NCBI RefSeq assembly: GCF_947242115.1
Contig: NC_074721.1
Location: forward strand, 39,996,754-40,060,753
Length of the DNA stretch: 64,000 bases
From: Biomphalaria glabrata
Lineage: Eukaryota > Mollusca > Gastropoda > Planorbidae
Reading direction: 5' to 3'
Position 1 is the stretch's first letter. Each line of letters opens with the position of its first letter. Under the pieces are notes generated by a model that worked only from the letters and a program-made list of their open reading frames with translations, was not told the DNA's origin and made no database searches. The position numbers and the translations under genes were made by a program. This document shows, in pieces, positions 33,360 through 42,046 of the stretch.

Positions 33360-34235
33360 TTAGAAGATGAAACAACGTCACCTAATTTAATATTCTTTTT
33401 GTAAAACATTGGTAATGGTCTCGTTTCAAATTTACATGTACAATCTCAAATATAGCTTTGGAAATAGGCCTACAATACAATCACAACAGTTTTGTTTTTT
33501 TAATCCTTAAGAAAATAAGTTTCCCCTTGCACCCCCCCCCCAAATTTATCAACACGCCGCGGCCACAAGTGGCGCGCTCCATAGTTTTAGAATCGCTGGT
33601 CGCCTTCAGTCAAAGGCAATACAATGGTTTTATCTAAGAGAGATAAGTTGACATTAGCTAAGGTCAGCATGCCCCTAGTACATACAGAGTATATATTTCG
33701 TACACAAACTGATTTACTTAGTTGTATGTAGAGAACGACCCATTAAGTACATATTTCGTACATTTAATTACATGAAGTGTGCTTTATATAGCTGTCTATC
33801 ATATTAGTTAAGAAGAAAAGAATATATCTTACTAGTGATATTTAAGCTGGTTGAATCACTAACCTGTAACGCTTGTGACTTGATAGAAGGGCTGACAAGA
33901 GTTACCGCCCGTTCGTTACTACACAGAACGATTAGTTCTAACCAATTTTTAGAACATGTTTTGTCACAATATAAATTACAAGTTCAGACTTTTTTTTTTT
34001 TTTCCCATACCGGAAGTTGGCCAAGTGTTTACAGTTCCTTAATCCTACGTAACAACGTAAACAGTAGACGTGCTCCAATATAGCCTGGAGGTCAAGGGTC
34101 ATTGCTAGCAGTTTGAATAATACAGTCAACAGAGAAAAGTTTTGAATTGGGAGAGAAGGGGGGGGGGTAGCTCTTGAAAAGTTTCTTTTTATCGAGTACG
34201 CCTGGCAGTAATCGAAGGAATCGTTTGAATAGGCA
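33360..34235. other. Unassigned intergenic sequence
   Basis: GCCGCGGCCACAAGTGGCGC followed by AGAATCGCTGG (33548-33600) looks like one hAT end without a partner. The rest is AT-rich. No exon. Confidence 0.35.
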
Positions 34236-35125
34236 GTGGCGTCGCTATGATTGGAGTCACCCGGTGCGGTAAGCTAGAGTTGTGACTGTATATCAGGGGC
34301 GGAATGACTATATGGGCATTCTGGCAGATACATGGTGGGCCGCTACACAAATAGGATAATGATAATGGCGTAATATTTTTTATTATTTAATGTAAAAAAA
34401 TAATTCGAACACTCATTCGGATTCCCTCCTCAAGTGGGGGCCCGGGAGGATTTCAAAATCTCCCATCCCATACCACCACCATAGCTACGCCACTGGATGC
34501 CACTATAACACGCATTACGCTTATAAGAGGAGGCTCTCTGAACGTCGTGTTTAAAGAAACCCCTTACAGATTCTACAATGCCATTCCAATTTGATCAAAC
34601 ACATTGTCGAAATAATGTAATAGCCTACATCCTCAAACAGTGCTACTACTACTAGTAGGCTTCATCCTTTTAGGGCCTTAACACTTAGCGATTAAAAAGC
34701 AAGATATAATAATAATAATAATAATAATAATCTTTATTGTCCGTATGGAAATTTGTCTTACAATTTGTGCATTACACCAAACAAAAAACATTATAACTAT
34801 AAGAAACCAAAATGTACATTCACACCAGACTCACTCATAATTTACACGTGACAAAGTTTATACCAGATTGTTCTTATTTAATGATTTGATTGCCAAGGGA
34901 ACAAAAGAGTGTTTGTGTCTGTTTGTCTTTGCTATCGGTGTCTTGTATCTCTTCTGTGATATATAGCATGATTACAGTAATCGATACATAACCAAACTTA
35001 ACTTATTGATTGTAAGGACAGGTAGACCTTGAACTGGATGTCCATCAAATGATTTACAATGTGTGGGCAGGGTTGTATAGAAATGCTAGAGCTGATTTTG
35101 ACGTCCAGCCCGCTCCTGATGTAGC
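34236..35125. mobile_element. Cluster of nested hAT-type MITEs
   Basis: CAGTGGCGTCGCTATG (34236) and CAGGGGCGGAATGACTATAT (34295) are two different hAT-like left ends. ATAGCTACGCCACTGG (near 34483) is a hAT-G right end, and the hAT-P interior (TAGTAGGCTTCATCCTTTTA, GGACAGGTAGACC, GGATGTCCATC) continues to CCAGCCCGCTCCTG near 35117. A LINE-D 3' end splits the hAT-P part. The exact order of insertion is uncertain. Confidence 0.6.
34709..34985 (-). mobile_element. LINE-D 3' end nested in hAT-P
   Basis: AATAATAATAAT run, then CTTTATTGTCCGTATGG and AATTTGTGCATTAC as at 11101. It continues through GTGTTTGTGTCTGTTTGTC to about 34985. On the minus strand this is a 3' end with an (ATT)n tail. Confidence 0.6.
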
Positions 35126-36075
35126 CTACGACCCTTTCCATAATAGTTGTTTAAAATAAAAACTCATCACTTAACATGGTAAAACCTGTTCAAGTATTTG
35201 AGTATCTAGGTCATGTCCACTGGTTTGAAAAAAACAACAAAGTCTGTTTTTCTCCTAGTGGGTGTAATTGGATCGCATCCTTACACTATTCAAGCGACCT
35301 TACTGGTCTATATAGATGTGTCGTACTTCTGTTGATAGTAGTGTACAACTACAGGCTTACAGGCTCTTCTAATAACCCCATAACATACCAATTTGTGAGA
35401 TTTATTTGTTATATATTTACAATATAATTTTGCTTGAACTTTAAAAGGCAATTTAACTAGGCAAAATTAGCTCATTGCCAAGTCACAGGTCTCGATTGGT
35501 CTCGCTATGAGGCGTCTTTCTTAACACGTAAGTAATCTGACAACGACCTGGTCTATTACGCAAGTACATTCGCTATGTACCTATACAATGTCCCTCGCAT
35601 ATTAATATTGATTATTTGAATTAATTTGACAGGCGCATTTTGTTTTGTTCTGGATGAACAGTGCGTTGTAGACGTCAGGAGAATACATTTTTTGATGCTC
35701 AGAATCTGTAGAATATCGCTTGACACCCCAGGCCTAGCCACTAAAGGGAGAGGGAAGGGCCAGCGTAAATATTCTCGTTAAGTTGGTGTGGGAACGTTGA
35801 GGTTTGAGGAACACTGGTTGTAGTTGTTTTAATTGGTAAATCCAGTTTGGAGTGTATTATGTGTGTGTATGTGTGTGCATTCGGTATTCATGTCACGTTC
35901 GAAGTAAATGTTACAGATACAGTTTGGTCCTCTTCTGGTATTTGTCACGCGGCAATAAAAACCTAGATCTAGGCAAGAAAAAGTTTACAATTCACATGTA
36001 ATGAAATGATGCTATAACTTTTGAGTTATTTCTTTATTGCTCATTTTGTTCAAAGAAAACCAAGTGAGACGAATG
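35126..36075. other. Unassigned intergenic sequence
   Basis: Contains a fold-back MITE scrap (CTCATTGCCAAGTCACAGGT, near 35470) and a hAT right-end-like GGTTTGAGGAACACTGG (35800). No exon recognised. Confidence 0.4.
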
Positions 36076-36087
36076 TGCGTCGATCCG

Positions 36088-36195
36088 GGGGGGGGGGGGG
36101 GGGTGACAGCGGGAAAGGTTTGAACCCGGAACCATCGAAACAACCAAACGGGTCACGACAGTGCTGCACGCACACCGCAAAACCAGCAATGGCAT
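36088..36195 (-). mobile_element. SINE-B-related tRNA-like head
   Basis: Reverse complement shows GCAGCACTGTCGTGACCCG and a box B-like GGGTTCAAACC. It is preceded on the plus strand by a G run of about 16. Confidence 0.5.
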
Positions 36196-36264
36196 AAAGA
36201 CTTCAAACAAAAAGTTTAATTCTCAGAAGGTTGCCTTGGGAACAAAATGATATCGAGACAATGG

Positions 36265-36435
36265 GAAAGAGAGAGAGAGATAAAGAGAGCGAGAAAGAGA
36301 GAGAAATAGAGAGATATAGAGAGAGAGAGATAGAGAGAGAAAGAGAGAGAGAAAGAGAGAGAAAAAAAGAGAGAAAAAAGAGAAAAAAAAGAGAGAGAAA
36401 GAAAGAGGAAGAGAGAGAAAGAGAGGGAGAGAAAG

Positions 36436-36466
<31 letters not shown>

Positions 36467-36715
36467 AAGAGAGAGAGAAAAATAGAGAGAGAAAAATAGA
36501 GAGAGAAACTGGGAGAGAAAAAGTTAGAGAAATAGAGAGAGAGAGAGAGAGAGAAAGTGATAGAGATAAAAATAGAGAAAGAAAGAGAAATAGAGAGAGA
36601 AAGAGAGAGAAATAGAGAGACAAAGAGTGTAAGATATTGAGATGGAGAAGACAAAGAGTGTCAGAGAGAGAGAGGCAGATGGAGAGAGAGAGAGAGAAAT
36701 GAGATGGGGAATAAA
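36265..36715. repeat. (GA)n / GAGAAA-rich microsatellite
   Basis: About 450 bp of AGAGAGAGAAAGAGAG-type sequence. Two minus-strand frames of more than 130 codons (Ser-Leu-Phe only) are by-products. Confidence 0.95.
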
Positions 36716-36764
36716 ATAGAACCAGTGGTTGCCTTACTTTATAAGTTCGGATCTTGTCAGTCAG

Positions 36765-37022
36765 TGTTTTCGGTCAGAGCGTTACAAGGTCATCTGTTGT
36801 CATCGACAAGTACATAGAAGTACATAGAAGTACATAGAAGTACATAACTTTTAAAGCGCTGGTTGTGAGTGTGTGTTTCGTGTGTTAACTTTGTTCGTAC
36901 TTGCTTCTATATTGTTATATTTACAGAAGTTACGCTGAGGTGGTCACTTGTAGTTAAACTGTATTTCCATTTGATTGGACCTATAAAAATTATCTTATCT
37001 TGTCTTATCTTATCTTATCTTA
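36765..37022 (+). mobile_element. LINE-E 3' end, copy 3
   Basis: Includes AGTACATAGA repeats, AAAGCGCTGGTTGTGAG, TTACGCTGAGGTGGTCA and GGACCTATAAAAATTATC, with a tail of TTATC units. Confidence 0.7.
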
Positions 37023-37531
37023 AATAGTGTGAGCGAGAAAGGAAAGATAACGTCAGATAGTGATGTCCAAAAAGAAAGGTCGGAAGAGACAAAAAAAAAG
37101 TAATAATATCATCTAATGCTAAAAAAAAAGATCACGTTGATACAAAGCTCATTACACTTTAAATATTTCATGCTGTCAATTGTCAAGTCTGGATTCCTGG
37201 AATAAACAGATTGAAATATCGAAAACAACACCAACTTCTAAAAATATAAACGAAACTATCTGTGTCTCTTGTTCAGTTGAGCGAGTCAAACAACAAAGGT
37301 TTATATCAGCACGCCTTAAAGTCTGCTATTAAAAAAATGTATGTTCTTTTCTAAGATCTCTTATTACGAATTGAAATATAATTAAAAAAATGCACTGTTT
37401 CTAAGTATCGGTCACGTGTTTGTAACCAAAATAAGGCTAACCAAGGGCACAGCGTAGTAGAGAGCCGGCCTTATAAATTCTGTTTTAATAGATCAGCGGG
37501 TCTCATAATATCACCTAGAGTCGATCTGTTT
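37023..37531. other. Unassigned intergenic sequence
   Basis: No recognised feature. Confidence 0.35.
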
Positions 37532-37539
37532 GTTTATAC

Positions 37540-38075
37540 CAGAGGCGGACTGGCTATATGGGCAATCGGGCAATAGCCCGGTGGGCCGGTATCCAAATGG
37601 GCCGGTAGGACCACAGTAAGCATGTTCTTTTTTGAAATCACGTCTGTATTTTATAAGATAAGGGCTGCATGGATGCCACTGTTAAATGTTTTATAGTATT
37701 CCTTTTTCAGGGGAAGGGGCCTCTGAGCGAAGTATTTAAAAAAAAAATCTTTTACAGACTCTACTAAGGCTCTACTAATTTAATCTAACATATTTTCCGA
37801 AATAATGTAATAGCCTTCACTGCCCTACGTCCATAGAGCTTCATCCTTTTAGGGGCTATACACTTTGCGATTAAAAAGCAACATAAAGCCTTTATTCTTT
37901 ATAAGGACTTAGTGTTACTGTTAGCATGTGTATAGCTATCGATACATTATCAAATTTAACATAATGATTTTGAGGACAGGTAGACTTAGAACTGGATGTC
38001 CATCTTATAAAATACAATTTATGGGCCGGATGGTATAGAAATACCGGGCCGGTTTTGATACCCAGTCCACCCCTG
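37540..38075. mobile_element. hAT-P MITE, 536 bp, intact ends
   Basis: Ends CAGAGGCGGACTGGCTATAT and GATACCCAGTCCACCCCTG. Perfect 8-bp target duplication GTTTATAC (37532-37539 and 38076-38083) with a TA centre. The interior contains a segment (37630-37665, CACGTCTGTATTTTATAAG then ATAAGGG) that matches the LINE-J 3' end. No transposase. Confidence 0.92.
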
Positions 38076-38320
38076 GTTTATACTTTGAAAGTATTTATGC
38101 ACGATATAGCAATGTGATCAGATAAACCAAACATAAATAATGTCTGTAGCTAGAAAAAAAACATAAAATACAAAAAGTGAATAATATATTTTTTATTCTT
38201 TTATGAAAGTGTAATTTATTTTTAAAAAATTTATATCAAAAATATTTCTTAATTCGAAATAAAGAAGGTATAAAAGTCTGACACTATGTAGTAATTAAAG
38301 GGCTGTAACTCGTGTTAAAT

Positions 38321-38401
38321 TTAACTCTTTCTCTCCTAACTGACGCTACCAACGTCGATTCCACTAGAATGTGATAAATAATTACGGAGATAAAGAGTTA
38401 A
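38321..38401. mobile_element. TTAA-flanked hairpin MITE, 81 bp
   Basis: TTAACTCTTTCTCTCCTAAC at the left and GGAGATAAAGAGTTAA at the right form a hairpin bounded by TTAA. The loop shares TCGATTCCACTAGAATGTG-like sequence with the element at 22574-22651, in inverted order. Confidence 0.7.
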
Positions 38402-38699
38402 TCCTGGATGATACGATGTTACAAACATTCAACATTAGTAAATCGTTAATTGTTTTTTAAAAATCCAGGATTTGAATGAAAATGTTGAGAATAAGAACAC
38501 AACAAAAAGTCCTTTGTAATATTCTTCTACATGTAAGTCAAGTGCTGACTGACTGACTGATTGACTTTCACACACACACACACACGCATCTTTTATTTTC
38601 CCTGCACACATGTCCCTAACACAATCTTTAGATCCTTGTAAAGTAATCCATGCTTGAACATCGAGCACATTCTATACCAGTCTGCTGCTCTTATTTCTT
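38402..38699. other. Spacer with (CA)n
   Basis: A short CA run lies at about 38571-38586. Nothing else recognised. Confidence 0.5.
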
Positions 38700-39130
38700 G
38701 TACAAAGTTTATACCAACTCACTCTGTCTAGTACAACTGTTGATCACGTGATTTCTCCCACTTCCCATTCTCGGATCAAGTTGAAACATTGCCCAATCAT
38801 TCATTGTCGATAACAACACACGAATCAATAATAATAAAAACTAACCAACTTGTCAATTAATTATTGGTTATCGATTATTCTGTTTGGAAATTGAAAAAGA
38901 GGAAAAAAATGCTACTACTCGAGAGATGTGGATGTATATGTGAAGTTATTCCCTTTACGTTTTGTATACGTCTTTTTTTTTCCCACCCACTTCCTGTTCT
39001 CGGATCAACTTGAAATTTGGCACAGTAACCCATAGTCCATGATAATACATGAATATTGTTTTTTAATTAGTTAATCAATTAGTGGTCATTAATTAATTTT
39101 CATTTTGGAAGTCTAGTGTTCCTGACACAG
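38700..39130 (+). repeat. Dispersed repeat (TCACTCTGTCTGG type), two copies
   Basis: Copy at 38705-38880 (CCAACTCACTCTGTCTAG, CCCATTCTCGGATCAAGTTG, CAATAATAATAAAAAC) and a partial copy at 38945-39110 (CCTGTTCTCGGATCAAC, TTGAAATTTGGCACAGTAAC). Confidence 0.7.
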
Positions 39131-39391
39131 TGTCAGACGTATAGTCCTTATCAGAGAGGCACAGAATAACTCTCTATTCGTTACAAAAGCACTCTTCAAT
39201 GTTTGAAAACATCAGAAAAAGTTGGTAAAGAGAGAGGAGGGGAGTATAAACAACATTTGCTAATAGTATTCCCCCCCCCCACCCAATTTTTTTTTTCAAA
39301 TCAGATCAGCTTACAAATCAATGGCAACGATCCCGGAAATGATGCACCAACAACGCACAATAACAGACACCCATTTTAATGATTGTTTTAT

Positions 39392-39662
39392 GTAAGCTAT
39401 ATATCCTGAATATTGTTTTCTCAGATATGAAAGTTTAGAAATCCTCGCCGATCTCCTGCTTATTTGTTCGAAGGTTTACAGTACGGCCATTAAGACATTT
39501 ATGCATCATTACTGTATCACATTTTTTTTTATAAGCTATATATCCTGAAAATTTTTTTTTTCAGATATGAAATGATAGAAATCCAGGCCAATCTCCTGCT
39601 TGACTGTTTGAAGGTTTACAGTACGGCCATTAAGACATTTGTGCATCATTACTGTAGCACAC
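39392..39662. repeat. About 140-bp tandem duplication
   Basis: TAAGCTATATATCCTGAA starts at 39393 and 39532. GTACGGCCATTAAGACATTT occurs at 39481 and 39621. Two units, about 90% alike. Confidence 0.9.
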
Positions 39663-39689
39663 TAACTTTTAGGACCAATGAACACAATC

Positions 39690-39955
39690 TACAAAAAAGT
39701 TCCACTTTCAGACATTGCGATTTATTGGGCAGATAATGATAAGGTCATCTGTTCATTTCGCCAACGGTTAACGAGCTGGATGTCATGTGGTCAGCATAAC
39801 GACCAACTGCATTTACTTTCCCCAACTAAAGTCAGTTACCCATTACAGTTGGTTAGACTCTGGGGCGCCTTAAAAATCCCGAAATTCCCCGAGATTCGAA
39901 CCAAGGACCCAAGGTTCGGAAGCCAAGCGCTTAACTTCTCATCCACCGCGCCCCA
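39690..39955 (-). mobile_element. SINE-A, full-length
   Basis: Reverse-complement copy from CACTTTCAGACATTGCG through GGTCAGCATAACGACCAAC to GCGCTTAACTTCTCATCCAC. The box B equivalent reads GATTCGAACC. Confidence 0.8.
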
Positions 39956-40086
39956 CAATCTACAACATTCTTGATATAATTGTCTTTGCCCACACCCCCC
40001 TTCAGCCAAAGCCATAATGGATCTCACAGAAATGAGATGAATGCCCGGGCATTAGCTATGATTGAAACAATGTCGTCATGACAGCA

Positions 40087-42046
40087 TTATCTCCACAGGC
40101 AGCATACCAGACCAGTGCACTCACGGCGGAAGTGGCTACTCAGCAGACCGTAGATGATCGGGTTGACCGCATTGCTGATGAGGGAGGATCGAATGAAGAT
40201 GCTGACCACGCCAAGCTGAGCGTTGGTTAGGGAGACGAGAAAACTTGACCCCATGGATGACCTGATCAAGGCGATAATGAAGAAGGGGAGGAAACTGATG
40301 ACAAAGACTAGGGAAATGGTGAAGAGCATCCTGCTGGTTCTGAAAGGATGCAGGGAGCATCGGTTGTGGTGCTCCTGAAGAATGTCCGCAGTGCTGACTA
40401 TCTCTTGCCTAGGAGAGCGCGAGTTCTTGGCGCCCTCTTGAGATTTTCTACTGTTCGACGACGCCCTGGAGCTGCCACCGGGTGCGGCAACTTCCGGGCT
40501 CTTTGGCCTGAGTGTGACGTCAAGGTGATCAACACTGGGCACTTTTTCAGGATTACTTGGTTTCAAGGCAGACAAAGTATCTTTTTTACCGTTTATTGTT
40601 GGGTTATTTCCCTTTGTGGTGTTAAACTCCCCTTGGCTATCCTGTGCCAGCAGAGCAGTTTTTGTAGACAGACCTGTTAGCGGGATGACGCATATTTTCT
40701 TTTTTCCTTGGGGAGATGTTTTCTTTGTGAGGGTTAAAGTCTTCTCAGAGTTGGCCCTCATGTGGCTGTCACTGTCATCGTCACAGCCACCTACGTAATC
40801 CAAGTTGACGCAGCTTTTCGTCACGTGACCTACCTCCGTCGTCTTTTCCTTTCGTGACTTCCGGCTGGAGACTTTCGGAAGCAGGTCCTCGTACGCGTCC
40901 GGAAAAATGGGCGCGGTGATCTTCTTGGTAGATGCCCTTTCCGGCATGTGCAGCTTGTTCAAGCGCGTCAGAGAGTTGATGTTCTCCGCGCTCTTAATTC
41001 TCCTTAGCAGCAGACTGTTGTTGGATACGTTGAGACTCTTCAGGTCAATGCTGTGCATGGAGGAAGTGTAGTTCAGCCTGTCGTTGCTGTCGCATGCATC
41101 GTGGACTTTTATTTTCGGAATCTTGTGGGACTTTCGAAACTTTTTGCTGCCGATTTGAGAATTCGAATTAACGTCGATGGGCACGGGAATTATCTCGCTC
41201 TGAGTTTTGTCTCTGCGAACGGCGCTTGAGTTGTTTTGGATTGAAAGAGTTGCGTCTGCGGCATTGGACTCGAGGTTAAAAATGTTTCTCAAATGCGTCT
41301 TTCCCTCATCGTGGTTTAGCTGATGGCTTCTTACGGATGCGTTTTTATTATCGTTAAATCGAAATGAGTTTGTCATGTTCCTTAACTTGGTCCCCAAGGC
41401 TGTTCTTTGGGATTGTGATCTCCCTTGGCGCGATATGTCTTCTTGATCACACGGATGAGAGCTGCCAACTGTAGACACCGGATCAAGCTGACCGCATTGG
41501 TCGTAGGGCCCGTCCTCGTCGAAGGTACTCACCTCCCTAATGACTATATTGGAAGCCCCGCAGCTGTGGCTTACGGGCCGGTCGTCCAGCACCACGGAGT
41601 TTGGGGAAGACAGTTCGCGGGTGGTATAGAAGGTAAACATCTGGGAATGCTTCCGGGTCAGCACAAACATGGTCTTCGCAACTTGGCTATAAAAGAAGAT
41701 GACGAAGAAGATGAGAATAAGGTAAAGAACCAGCATCCCAATATAAAAGAAAGTGGGCAGTAGGCTGTCCATGTAGTCCGTGGTCAGCAGACAGAACGTC
41801 CCTGTGATGGTAGTCTCAGTAATCCCCTCGGAGTTGACCCTGTGCATTGACCTGTTCTTCATGGGAGTGTCAAACGGGAGCAAAGAGACCTCCTCGCCAG
41901 TAATTAAAACTGGGATGACCATGTCTCCGTAGATAACGAGAGCCGGTATGGAGAGCAGGGCGGCTAAAAGGAAAGAGCCGTAACACACGAGCCGTGCTCT
42001 GCCAATGTCCATACCTTGATGTGTTGGACGGCACACTTTAAAATAT
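40087..42046 (-). CDS. GPCR exon 2 (TM3 end to stop)
   Basis: Acceptor TTCTTCTTCCCAG ends at 42047. The exon starts with the last base of the Arg codon of DRY and runs open for 653 codons to TAA at 40089-40087. It holds the 450-residue loop, TM4-TM7 and a short tail (RRECTGLVCCLWR). Confidence 0.92.

Noticed and set aside
35176-35427. 83-codon plus frame as an exon
   Set aside because: Falls just past the nested hAT-P cluster, has no similarity and no flanking splice signals.
36216-36654. Ser/Leu/Phe-rich minus-strand frames of 135 and 143 codons
   Set aside because: Pure by-product of the GA microsatellite.
40348-40798. Plus-strand frames over the GPCR loop
   Set aside because: Shadows of GPCR exon 2 with no similarity of their own; the minus frame has all seven membrane segments and GPCR motifs.
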